A stretch of DNA of 64,000 bases from assembly GCA_041918255.1 (NCBI GenBank), contig JAYRWD010000026.1, positions 43,697 to 107,696 on the forward strand, given 5' to 3'. Shown piece by piece: positions 36,263 to 44,644 of this stretch; the stretch's first letter is position 1, and each line of letters opens with the position of its first letter. Position numbers and translations under genes: made by a program. This DNA is from JAYRWD01 sp041918255 (GTDB lineage: Bacteria; Patescibacteriota; Dojkabacteria; B142; WJKM01). The notes beneath the pieces were generated by a model. It ran no database searches. It was not told where the DNA came from and was given only the letters and a program-made list of their open reading frames with translations.

Positions 36263-37054
36263 TCAATAAGAACCCTCATCATAAGAACCGCCTAACCCAC
36301 CTGGATAATAAAGATGTTTCCAAACAACCAGCCACCCTGCGTATTGGGCGTACATGGGGTTAGTTATGGTAGACGGGAGTATCCTATCTAAACTCCCATC
36401 ATAGGCATTTTTTATTGTCAATGACTTTGTGTCTATTTCAAAAATTATTGTTCCAGGGCCACCGTAGTTTGAGTTTACATATAGGTTTTCAGCTTTATCG
36501 TCAAACGTTGGATCTGAGAGATAACCAATCATGTTCTCTCCGAATTTATCACTTGTAGTAAAGCGAACTTCTTTTGAAAGGTCTTTGTTGTCTAAGATTA
36601 TCAAGCGTGAACCTATAAGGGTATTATCATTTTCAGGTCCGACTAATTCATAGCGTCCGAGTAGGATAGATAAATAAATATGTTGCTTATCTACAACTAA
36701 TTCATCAATCGTATACTTTGTGTCATTATTCTCCCAGCGGACACTCTGGGCCCCAGAGTTATCAGTAGCAATAATCTGATTGGCACTAACTATATATTCA
36801 ATATCAGTGAACACCGGTTCTGCTTCAAAGCTATCCACTGGTTCTTCTTCGATTATGTCATTACTATCACTCTTCGGGGGCTGAGTATAAATTCCTTTTG
36901 CTATAGATGTGTCGTCTTGCACGGTTTTGGCAAAAGTATTTTCTTCTTCTGATATGGCGGAGTCAACTCTTTGTGAGTAATAATAGGAGGTGGATAAAAT
37001 ACCAATACCCAACCCTATAATTAATATCGAGATAAATAGAGAAATTTGCTTCAT
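36263..37054 (-). CDS. Membrane-anchored extracytoplasmic protein, probable frameshift near the end
   Basis: A 263-residue protein with an N-terminal signal anchor (LFISILIIGLGIGILSTSYYY), an acidic Ser/Glu/Pro linker, and beta-rich extracytoplasmic repeats (YIVSANQIIATDNSG, SRLIILDNKDLSK, TIIFEIDTKSLTI) that may be part of a propeller. It stops at GSYDEGSY. In the next frame the sequence continues as GFLLNPKTGEAEEDPIANS...EFYSSL to a stop at 36183. One extra G in the GGG run near 36278 would join them. No family is recognised. Confidence 0.6.
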   Translation of the reverse strand: MKQISLFISILIIGLGIGILSTSYYYSQRVDSAISEEENTFAKTVQDDTSIAKGIYTQPPKSDSNDIIEEEPVDSFEAEPVFTDIEYIVSANQIIATDNSGAQSVRWENNDTKYTIDELVVDKQHIYLSILLGRYELVGPENDNTLIGSRLIILDNKDLSKEVRFTTSDKFGENMIGYLSDPTFDDKAENLYVNSNYGGPGTIIFEIDTKSLTIKNAYDGSLDRILPSTITNPMYAQYAGWLVVWKHLYYPGGLGGSYDEGSY

Positions 37055-37140
37055 TGCAAAATACTATAACAAAGGAGAATGAAAATTTTACTTATCAGAG
37101 ATAATATAACATATATTTGTGCTAAAATTCATTGCGTTTG

Positions 37141-37334
37141 ATTCCGGAATTCGTCACCGGAAGAGCAGGAAGAAGAAATCGAAAGTAGTTCGAGATTAGA
37201 ACTTCCCGGGTTTGCCCGTGATAGCTATTAATTGAGCGCACCCCGCGTCACGGGATGAAATGAGGTGGTACCGCCAAGAATATTAATTGGTCCTCAGCCA
37301 TTCTTAAACAATTAAGATGTGCTGGGGTTTTTTT
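37141..37334 (+). promoter_or_regulatory. T-box riboswitch leader of valS
   Basis: The T-box core AAATGAGGTGGTACCGCC (37258-37275) matches the UGGNACCGC consensus that binds the tRNA acceptor end. An antiterminator can form between GAGG and CCTC (37292-37295) around it. The competing terminator pairs CCTCAGC (37292-37298) with GCTGGGG (37321-37327) and is followed by seven T (37328-37334). Upstream stems include CCGGAAG with CTTCCCGG (37157-37209) and CCCGTGA with TCACGGG. Uncharged tRNA-Val would favour read-through into valS. The specifier codon is unresolved: Val codons in candidate loops are GTC at 37153-37155 and GTA/GTT at 37185-37190. Confidence 0.85.
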
Positions 37335-37371
37335 GTATCTAGCCAAAGTTAACTTTATTTCTATACTAACT

Positions 37372-40300
37372 ATGTTGCCGAAGGGACCATACGATCCTCA
37401 AAAAACCGAGGAAGAAATTTTGAACTACTGGAATGAAAAAAATTGCTTCGCGCCAGAATACGTCTCAAATAAGGAATTGGCCACTAACTTTGGAGCTAAA
37501 GCTGATCAGAGGGAAAGTTATACAAATATACTTCCTCCACCGAACGCAAATGGCAATCTGCATCTTGGTCACATGTCCGGATATGCTTATCAAGATCTTA
37601 TGGGTAGATATCAGAGAATGAAAGGAAAACGGGTATTGTTACTTCCAGGCAAAGACCATGCTGGGATTCAAACCGAGGTTGTATTCGAAAATGAATTGCA
37701 AAAGAAAAAGATTTCAAAAAGAGATCTAGGCAGAGAGGAATTTTATAGGCAGTGTTATGATTTTTGTATGTTAAATAGTGAGATAGCCAGAAAGCAAGAA
37801 AAGAAATTAGGTCTCTCTGCTGATTATTCCCGAGAATTGTTTACGCTCGATCCAAGAATTGTAAAAGAAGTGTTGCAAACATTTATAGATATGTATCATG
37901 ATAATCTAATTTACAGAGGAAAAAGACTAATTAACTGGTGCGTGAGATGTCAATCAGCTTTGGCGGATATTGATACCGAGTACAAAGATTCAAAAACCCA
38001 GTTTGTTTGGTTTAAATATGGATTTTTACAACCGGATCCAAATGCTGTGTTTATAAAAAATAAGTATGCGGGGGTAGAAGTTGAAGGTATAGTTGAGAGA
38101 TTCAAAGGCATGGAGTGGAAATCAGATAAAGGTACAAACTATGAATGGGAATTTGATTATTATGGTGAATTACCGAATGAAATAAACCCTGCAGACGGGA
38201 AAAATTTGGACGTAATATTTCTAGGATACGAGACTGGATTAAAGGCAGGTGTTAAATTGAGGGGTAAAGCCATAGGGCTTATGATGCGCCTTGATGGTGA
38301 TTATAAATTAATTGTGAAAAATGATGAAAACCGGGATTTAGATATCAAAGCAGAGATTGACGCGCTAACGAAAAGATTTGGCAGATATTTTGCAGGAGTT
38401 CATGTGATACTTTTTGATGAGTATCCTGACGATAAGTTCTATACTAATGGCTTTGTGATTGGAACGGTGAGACCTGAGACAAAGTTCGGAGATACAGCCA
38501 TTGCGGTTCATCCTGATGACGATAGGTATAGGGAATTCGTGGGTAAAGAGTTTGAAGTTATTACTTTGAATGGTACCGCAAAGTTAAAAATAATAGCTGA
38601 TATCGCGGTTGACCGAGACTTTGGCACGGGCGCGCTAAAAGTCACACCGGCTCACGCCAAAGAAGATTGGGACATTGCGACACGACACCCAGAAGTGCTT
38701 CCAGAAAAACAAGTAATCAACTTTGATGGAACATTAAATCATTTGGCAGGTAGGTTTGCCGGTCTCAAAGCTATTGAAGCTCGAGACGCTATTGTGGAGG
38801 AGATGAAAAAGATTGGCATGCTTGTAGGTATAGATAATGATTATGAAAATCGTATTCAGATTTGTGAACGTTGCAAGCATCAGATCGAACCCTTGATATC
38901 GTACCAATGGTTTCTGAAAACCGAACGATTGAAGGTCGAGGCAAAACGATTAGTAGAAGAAGGAATGAGCGAAATTATGCCAACCGGCAAACAAAATGTT
39001 TATTTGAATTGGATGGATCAGCCTGAAGACTGGTGTATTACTCGTCAATTATGGTGGGGTTATCGTGTTCCGGTTTGGTATAAGTCGCAACCTCAAGAAT
39101 ATATAGCGGAAACCGGTGAAGTAAAGGAAAAAATCGGGAACAAGGTGTTAGAGAAAAAAGAGGATTACGCTGACTTCATGCGCGTCAGTATCACTCCTCC
39201 TGGAAGGGAGTTTTTTCTGATGCGACATGGACAATCTGAGGCAAACGCGGAAGATCGTTTTTGCGGTCGTCACGACTCACCTTTGACCGATTTAGGAAAA
39301 CAACAAGCAGAGGCTACAGCTGAAAATCTAAGAAAAGAGAATTTTGACATTATCCTAACTTCAACCCTTTCGAGGGCGAAAGAAACAGGAGAAATTGTCG
39401 GGAAAAAACTAGGTATCAAAGTAGAATCGCATGAGATATTTATTGAAAGAGATTTTGGAGATTTTGAATATATGAAAAAAAGCGAAGTGGTGGCAAAGTA
39501 TCCAGGCACTAAACTTGATCGACAGGAAACAGTTCCCGGTGGTGAAAGCATAAGTGACGTAGACAAAAGAGTGGAAGAGATGATTGAATTCCTTCGCGCT
39601 AATTATTTGGGCAAAAAAATTCTTCTTGTGTCCCATAACGGTATTGTGCGTGTAATGCGCAGAAAGTTAGGCATGGAGACAGTTCAGAGTACCATTGATA
39701 ATGGAATGGAGAATGGGGAGTATGTTCGACTGACAATTCCCGAGCCAGGTTGGGTGCAAGATGAGGATGTTTTCGATACTTGGTTCAGTTCAGGTCAATG
39801 GCCTGCAGTCACATTGTTGGCTCGTAAGGGAGATTTTGAGCAATATTACCCTACGCAGGTGATGGAAACTGGTTGGGATATTTTGATATTTTGGGTCACG
39901 AGAATGATGCTTCTATGTCCGTATAAAGCTGCTAAAGTTACAAAAGCGCTTACCACAAAAAGGTTAAATGAGGACAAGAATAACCCATTGGGAAGGTTTG
40001 ATAAAAGTATGGTGCCATTCGCTAGGGTGTATTTACACGGTTTGGTTTTGGATAAAAATGGGGTGAAGATGAGCAAATCAAAAGGGAATGGAATAGATCC
40101 ATTTGAGATGATGCAGAAATTTGGAACAGATGCTTTGCGTCTCAGTTTTGTTGTGGGGAATAGGGTAGGACAAAATTATCGACTGTACGAGGAGAAAATC
40201 GCGAATTTCAGGAATTTCTGTAACAAAATTTGGAACGTATCGAAGTTTGTCATTGGGATGATCGATAGCGAGAACTTACTAGTTCATAGCTTCGTTAGGC

Positions 40301-40707
40301 CTTCGACAGGTTTTAATGAAGATGATAATCTAATGCTTGAAAAAATAGCGAGACTTGTTCATGAGTCAACAGACCGTATGGAAAAGTTTCAGTTTGGTGT
40401 TGCAGCTTCCGAAATTTACGAATCGCTATGGCATGAATTCGCGGATATTTATATCGAAAAGGTAAAAACTCGAACTTATACGAAAGATAAAGAGGGTAAA
40501 GCTATAAACACAAGCGATGAAGCACAGGCATCCCGTGAAGCCGCGCTGTGGACTCTTTGGAAGTGTCTAGATATTTATCTTAGACTTTTGCATCCTTTCG
40601 CTCCGTTCATTACTGATCGTATCTGGCAAGATTTTCCGAAGCAGGAAGAGGAATCAGAATTGCTTATGTACTCGCGCTGGCCGGGGGAAAATATCATGGA
40701 TGCGTGA
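37372..40707 (+). CDS. valS: Valyl-tRNA synthetase with inserted histidine phosphatase domain
   Basis: The 1111-residue protein (from ATG 37372; an upstream TTG lies in the T-box terminator) is a class I synthetase. It has the HIGH motif (PPPNANGNLHLGHM), LPGKDHAGIQTE, the editing-domain TVRPETKFGDTAIAVHP, LWWGYRVPVWYK, DTWFSSGQWP and KMSKS (GVKMSKSKGNGIDP). Between VPVWYK and DTWFSS, where a zinc-knuckle insert usually sits, residues ~605-790 form a complete histidine phosphatase/phosphoglycerate mutase domain: LMRHGQSEAN (R618, H619), STLSRAKETGE, GGESISDVDKRV and VSHNGI (H755). A second ~130-residue insert precedes the editing motif. The usual C-terminal coiled-coil arm is missing. Aminoacylation with valine is expected; the phosphatase substrate is unknown. 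Confidence 0.92.
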   Translation: MLPKGPYDPQKTEEEILNYWNEKNCFAPEYVSNKELATNFGAKADQRESYTNILPPPNANGNLHLGHMSGYAYQDLMGRYQRMKGKRVLLLPGKDHAGIQTEVVFENELQKKKISKRDLGREEFYRQCYDFCMLNSEIARKQEKKLGLSADYSRELFTLDPRIVKEVLQTFIDMYHDNLIYRGKRLINWCVRCQSALADIDTEYKDSKTQFVWFKYGFLQPDPNAVFIKNKYAGVEVEGIVERFKGMEWKSDKGTNYEWEFDYYGELPNEINPADGKNLDVIFLGYETGLKAGVKLRGKAIGLMMRLDGDYKLIVKNDENRDLDIKAEIDALTKRFGRYFAGVHVILFDEYPDDKFYTNGFVIGTVRPETKFGDTAIAVHPDDDRYREFVGKEFEVITLNGTAKLKIIADIAVDRDFGTGALKVTPAHAKEDWDIATRHPEVLPEKQVINFDGTLNHLAGRFAGLKAIEARDAIVEEMKKIGMLVGIDNDYENRIQICERCKHQIEPLISYQWFLKTERLKVEAKRLVEEGMSEIMPTGKQNVYLNWMDQPEDWCITRQLWWGYRVPVWYKSQPQEYIAETGEVKEKIGNKVLEKKEDYADFMRVSITPPGREFFLMRHGQSEANAEDRFCGRHDSPLTDLGKQQAEATAENLRKENFDIILTSTLSRAKETGEIVGKKLGIKVESHEIFIERDFGDFEYMKKSEVVAKYPGTKLDRQETVPGGESISDVDKRVEEMIEFLRANYLGKKILLVSHNGIVRVMRRKLGMETVQSTIDNGMENGEYVRLTIPEPGWVQDEDVFDTWFSSGQWPAVTLLARKGDFEQYYPTQVMETGWDILIFWVTRMMLLCPYKAAKVTKALTTKRLNEDKNNPLGRFDKSMVPFARVYLHGLVLDKNGVKMSKSKGNGIDPFEMMQKFGTDALRLSFVVGNRVGQNYRLYEEKIANFRNFCNKIWNVSKFVIGMIDSENLLVHSFVRPSTGFNEDDNLMLEKIARLVHESTDRMEKFQFGVAASEIYESLWHEFADIYIEKVKTRTYTKDKEGKAINTSDEAQASREAALWTLWKCLDIYLRLLHPFAPFITDRIWQDFPKQEEESELLMYSRWPGENIMDA

Positions 40708-41100
40708 ACATCCCTTTTTTTGTCTTTCTGGTCCGCCAAGGGCGGATAAATAAGTGAGCGAAGCGAACGCATCCAGAATCAGATTGCATTGTGAGGAGGA
40801 CGGAAAGGCGTGGGGTTTGGGGTGGTACGGGATTCTGGCTTCGCTACGCTCCCCAGAAAGACGATAGGTGAGAAAGGCATACGAGGATTCTGGCTTCGCT
40901 ACGCTTTTCTACCTGCGTAGTCAAACCAGAATGATACAGAAGGGTGTCTCTGTCCCCCTCTTAGGTTAAGAGGGGGATTGAGGGGGTGTTACGACGCGCC
41001 ATGTTGTTGTTGGTCAAATGTGATATGGATGTAATCTATATTTATTAACTTGCATAAATTTAATAGATAAACTATAATTAATGTGGGTTAATAACTTAAT
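40708..41100 (+). repeat. Interspersed repeat cluster 1
   Basis: About 390 bp without a gene. It holds one copy of a 49-bp repeat (40751-40799, starting TAAGTGAGCGAAGCGAACGC) and several pieces of GATTCTGGCTTCGCTACGCT type, followed by a GGGGGATTGAGGGGG-like stretch near 40975. The same elements recur in clusters 2 and 3. Confidence 0.75.
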
Positions 41101-41105
41101 GTAAC

Positions 41106-41378
41106 ATGACCAGTCATATCACACTTACATCTCAGGGACAAATAAGCATACCCGCCGAGGTACGTCGGCTTTTGGGGATTAATCTCCGCAGTTTAATGAA
41201 AATGACTGTAAACAAAGAGAGAAATGAGATAATCCTAGTTCCTGCTAGAGATATAACCTCTTTCAGAGCAAAGTTTGCGGACAGAAAGTTGAAGGGCAAC
41301 GGCAGTCTGGGTAAGACTATAGAGCAAGAAAACAAGGTGATTGGTGAGGCAGTTACAAAAAAGCACTTAAAGAAATAA
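41106..41378 (+). CDS. vapB: AbrB/SpoVT-type antitoxin
   Basis: A 90-residue protein with an N-terminal swapped-hairpin AbrB domain: SHITLTSQGQISIPAEVRRLLGI, shown here as ITLTSQGQISIPAEVRR, and RNEIILVPARD. A basic helical tail follows, which would bind the toxin. It lies 11 bp before a PIN-domain toxin gene, the standard VapBC order. It should bind its own promoter and neutralise the toxin. The pair sits between two interspersed repeat clusters, which suggests acquisition by transfer. Confidence 0.85.
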   Translation: MTSHITLTSQGQISIPAEVRRLLGINLRSLMKMTVNKERNEIILVPARDITSFRAKFADRKLKGNGSLGKTIEQENKVIGEAVTKKHLKK

Positions 41379-41389
41379 ATCCAAATATT

Positions 41390-41770
41390 ATGCCAAGATA
41401 CTATCTTGATACTAATGTGCTTTTACGGTATCTATTACAAGATCACATGGCGCAATTCCAGAAAGTAGAGGATCTGTTTGCATTGGCTGACAAAGGAGAA
41501 ATTGAACTGGTGGTAGAAAGAGAGATTTTTTTTGAGCTGGATTTTGTTTTGCGTAGACTTTACCAACTTACCCGCCGTGAAGTTGCGGAATTTTTACAAT
41601 CTATTCTCGACACGCGTTTTTTAATGATTCCTGACCGAGAGTTACTGTATGAAAGTGCTCAAGCGTTTAGAAAGGATACTAAATTAGACTATGTAGACAG
41701 GTTGCTTATGACTCTAGCGAAACGGAATCGTGCGGAAGTGTTTTCTTTTGACAAGGCTATTGTCAGTTGA
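41390..41770 (+). CDS. vapC: PIN-domain ribonuclease toxin
   Basis: This 126-residue protein has the PIN fold acidic residues: LDTNVLLRYLLQD (D7), the glutamate of REIFFELDFVL, the aspartates of KLDYVDRLLM and the closing FSFDK. VapC toxins cleave tRNA or rRNA when the antitoxin is degraded. The C-terminus ends soon after FSFDKAIVS, a few residues shorter than many members. It is paired with the AbrB-type gene 11 bp upstream. Confidence 0.87.
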   Translation: MPRYYLDTNVLLRYLLQDHMAQFQKVEDLFALADKGEIELVVEREIFFELDFVLRRLYQLTRREVAEFLQSILDTRFLMIPDRELLYESAQAFRKDTKLDYVDRLLMTLAKRNRAEVFSFDKAIVS

Positions 41771-42490
41771 GTCAACCTATCATCTGGTTTCCATTTTTCT
41801 CAGCAAGTTTGGGCTAGAGATGCGTGGTAGATTTCGGAACATCTTTTTTATTGTCATCCCCGCGCTTGAGCGTGGCTAGTTGGGAGGCGGAGAATAGTGT
41901 CTTTCTATGTCATTCCTGCGAAAGCAGGAATCCATGAATTCATATAACGGAGGGAATACTTTGTGCAGATATTTATGGACTGAAGAGATGGAGGAGAATA
42001 TAGAAAATTATGTTGAGCGAAGTGTTAAATTCTTTAGTTGGGGATTTATAAGCAAATTTTGAGATAAGGAAACTGGATTCCTGCTTTCGCAGGAATGACA
42101 TAGAGGGAAGGCAGGAGTGCCTCTGGTGTCTTTCTGGTAAGTGAGCGAAGCGAACGCATCCAGAATCAGATTGCATTGTGAGGAGGCCGGATTCTGGCCC
42201 TACCTGCGTAGGCAAGCAAGCCAGAAAGACGAGAGGTGGTTTCGCTAGAGGCGCTCAAAGCTAAAATTCTGATTCGTGTGTAATCATTTCTCTCATTGTT
42301 GTCATCCCCGCGAAAGCGGGGATCCAGGGTAATGGTATTATAGTTGTTATAAGGATGACAGAGTGTGCAGGTGCAAACTGGATTCCTGCTTTCGCAGGAA
42401 TGACACAGGGATAGGGAGGTACGAGATTCTGGTCAAGCCAGAATGACATAGAGGGGAGGCGGGCAAGTCTGTCAAGCCTGTCAAGTTAAA
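41771..42490 (+). repeat. Interspersed repeat cluster 2
   Basis: About 720 bp without a credible gene. It contains a second copy of the 49-bp repeat (42138-42186). Four small palindromes of the form CATTCCTGCGAAAGCAGGAAT or its CCCCGC variant lie at about 41907-41933, 42073-42101, 42300-42326 and 42379-42405, in both orientations. An ACGAGATTCTGGTCAAGCCA unit near 42420 recurs in cluster 3 near 45955. Apparent reading frames here are repeat-derived. Confidence 0.8.
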
Positions 42491-43519
42491 TCATCGGATC
42501 ATAAATCCTTGTCCGTGGACTGTTTGTATAAGTGATCCGCTTATGCCGAGTTTATCAAGTTTGTCGCGGAGTCGTTGGATGGACTTAGATATAGCGTAAA
42601 GGCTGAATTTATCGCACGAACCGCAAAATACTTCTCCTATTTTATAAACATCTACAGCTGAACCACGGTTGGCAAGAAGCATGAATAGGACGTTAGCCTC
42701 CTTCGGATTGAAAATCTTTATCGGTTTGCCATTGATAATTATCTCCCCATGCTCAGCCCGAATGGTATTTGCTGTCCAATCTATATCATGTCTTTTGTAG
42801 AATACTTTGCTGGCTTCTACGGCCTCCTTAGAGTATCCTCTACGTGTCTCCTGCAGAGCGGAATAATCCTTTTTAATTCGATTTTTTTCCAAAAGGTCAT
42901 TTATTTCGGTTTCACCGATAATCCAATCTGCTATGATTTGTGATTCGCTCCATGTGGAGAGATAATTATTGAAGTGTTTTTTTCGGTTAAGCGAACTGAC
43001 AATTCCCCAAACGATGTTTGCTGGTCCATGATCGTGTCGTAAGTAAAGGTATATGGTACTATTGATTGGAAAGGAAAAAGAAAGTTTTGTACCAAAATAT
43101 GTTGGATAAATTACTAGTTTTTTTATCTTTTTCATTTCCCGAGGAAATAGTTTGTCTAATACGCCTAGTATAGACGATTGTATAGTTTCCCATTCCCTTT
43201 GTTGGGTACGATAATCAATAGTTGGATTGAATGTTGAAGTTAGAAGTGCCTTTACAGGCTCGGTAAGTGTTCGCGGATAATTGAGAGGAAGTTCTGGAGA
43301 TAATTTGGATGTCTTTTTCCAAAAATTGCGCATTGATTCATAGCGCAGATTGGGTATGGTAACAAGGTTGGTTTGAGTTGAAGGGTAATTCGAAGGAACG
43401 ACTAGAAAATTATTGAATTGATAAAATCCATTGGCAATACCCCGGGCAGTATAAAGCACCCTTTCAGTTTCTGTATTTATCGAATACTCCCAAATAGTCT
43501 CAATCCGTTTTGTCTTCAT
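42491..43519 (-). CDS. Regulator with C-terminal OmpR-type winged helix and unknown N-terminal domain
   Basis: The 342-residue protein ends in a winged-helix DNA-binding domain (about 245-342): INGKPIKIFNPKEANVLFMLLANRG, shortened here to KIFNPKEANVLFMLLANRG, then SKSIQRLRDKL and LIQTVHGQGFMIR. This matches OmpR/PhoB output domains. The N-terminal ~240 residues are not a receiver domain and match no family I know; they include LYLRHDHGPANIVWGIVSSL and STWSESQIIADWIIG. It is probably a one-component transcription factor. It is divergent from the unknown gene at 43659 and may control it. Confidence 0.68.
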   Translation of the reverse strand: MKTKRIETIWEYSINTETERVLYTARGIANGFYQFNNFLVVPSNYPSTQTNLVTIPNLRYESMRNFWKKTSKLSPELPLNYPRTLTEPVKALLTSTFNPTIDYRTQQREWETIQSSILGVLDKLFPREMKKIKKLVIYPTYFGTKLSFSFPINSTIYLYLRHDHGPANIVWGIVSSLNRKKHFNNYLSTWSESQIIADWIIGETEINDLLEKNRIKKDYSALQETRRGYSKEAVEASKVFYKRHDIDWTANTIRAEHGEIIINGKPIKIFNPKEANVLFMLLANRGSAVDVYKIGEVFCGSCDKFSLYAISKSIQRLRDKLDKLGISGSLIQTVHGQGFMIR

Positions 43520-43658
43520 AATGAGTATATTATACCACCCTATAGTGATATAGTAAATATATTGAGGTTGTCAGGAAATGTCAAAAAAAAATAGGAGAAT
43601 GTAGGGATAATTCTTTTCTAGAAGAAAAAATTATTTATTTTATTAAAAAACGAATATT

Positions 43659-44516
43659 ATGTCAGCTATGGTCGAAGAATTAGATGAAGCTGTGCGAGGG
43701 TATATTGAATATCATAAGCGAGCTCTTAGGCAAGAGCTTGGGACAGAAATTCGGGTTCCCGAGACAGAAGTAAGTGAGTATCTTAAAAATCTTTTTCTAA
43801 ATATGGTTGCGCTTTTTAGCAGAAGGCTTAGAGGAGATTATATGCTCAATACTCAATGTCATAATGCAGAAGGGATCCGTGAATTTCAGCTGATCGGACC
43901 AATGAAAGCTGCTGGCGAAGTTCTCCATTATGAAGGACAAACTGGTTCGTATGCACAAGTGAGCAGGAATCTTTTTAGAGGGGATTCAATATGGAATCGA
44001 GACGTACAAGCGATGGTGGCACCTTCTGTTTATCTTGCTGGTGATGGTAACAATCACACGTTGAGTCTCTTTCTTCCTGATTGGAATGTAATTCTTTCGC
44101 CACTTTGGGGTGACTCAGGGGGTCGGAATTCAAGTAGGGGTGAGGGGTTTATAGCATTTCGTTCTGTCGATGATGGGTCGTCAAATATTAGAATTGAGCT
44201 AAATAACGGAATAAGGGCAGGAGAAGTTTTGAAGGTTGAAGCAGGTTTGTATAGTGCTGGTGACAGTTTTAGGAGTTATGTTGCTAGTTGCCCAATGGCA
44301 AGAAATGTCGTAGCAAATGGATTTATGGGTAATGCTGGTAGTTTTGACCGAAGACCTAGGCAATTCATAATCGTAGATACGCCTATAGTGGATATTGTTG
44401 GGGGACATAACTGTAATAGGGAAGTTTATGGGCAATCACCTCGAGCCGATCGATATATAACTTTTCCATTCGATCCTGTGCATTTTCTAGCAAGCGCTGT
44501 AAAGTCTCAGGTCTGA
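43659..44516 (+). CDS. Hypothetical protein
   Basis: A 285-residue soluble protein starting MSAMVEELDEAVRGYIEYHKR. The first ~60 residues are helical. The rest is beta-rich with GEVLHYEGQTGSYAQVSRNL, GDGNNHTLSLFLPDWN and FIIVDTPIVDIVGGH. No signal peptide or membrane helix is present. No family is recognised. It is divergent from the winged-helix regulator across ~140 bp of AT-rich DNA, and lies in the repeat-bounded accessory zone. Confidence 0.58.
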   Translation: MSAMVEELDEAVRGYIEYHKRALRQELGTEIRVPETEVSEYLKNLFLNMVALFSRRLRGDYMLNTQCHNAEGIREFQLIGPMKAAGEVLHYEGQTGSYAQVSRNLFRGDSIWNRDVQAMVAPSVYLAGDGNNHTLSLFLPDWNVILSPLWGDSGGRNSSRGEGFIAFRSVDDGSSNIRIELNNGIRAGEVLKVEAGLYSAGDSFRSYVASCPMARNVVANGFMGNAGSFDRRPRQFIIVDTPIVDIVGGHNCNREVYGQSPRADRYITFPFDPVHFLASAVKSQV

Positions 44517-44644
44517 AAGGGCTGGAACTTTAATAGGATAATATCTCCTCATTAATTTGGTTTGAGTCAAGATGTGCTCGTACGTTACATATTTCATATC
44601 GTCCTTTCTCGAGTGTTAAGGCTTAATTCATTTGAGTCCGAAAG

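Noticed and set aside
37333..37371. TTG at 37333 as the valS start
   Set aside because: It lies in the T run of the T-box terminator; the ATG at 37372 begins the conserved protein.
41870..42450. Palindromic repeats as a CRISPR array
   Set aside because: Copies vary in orientation and length, spacing is irregular (20 to 200 bp), and there are no cas genes in the window.
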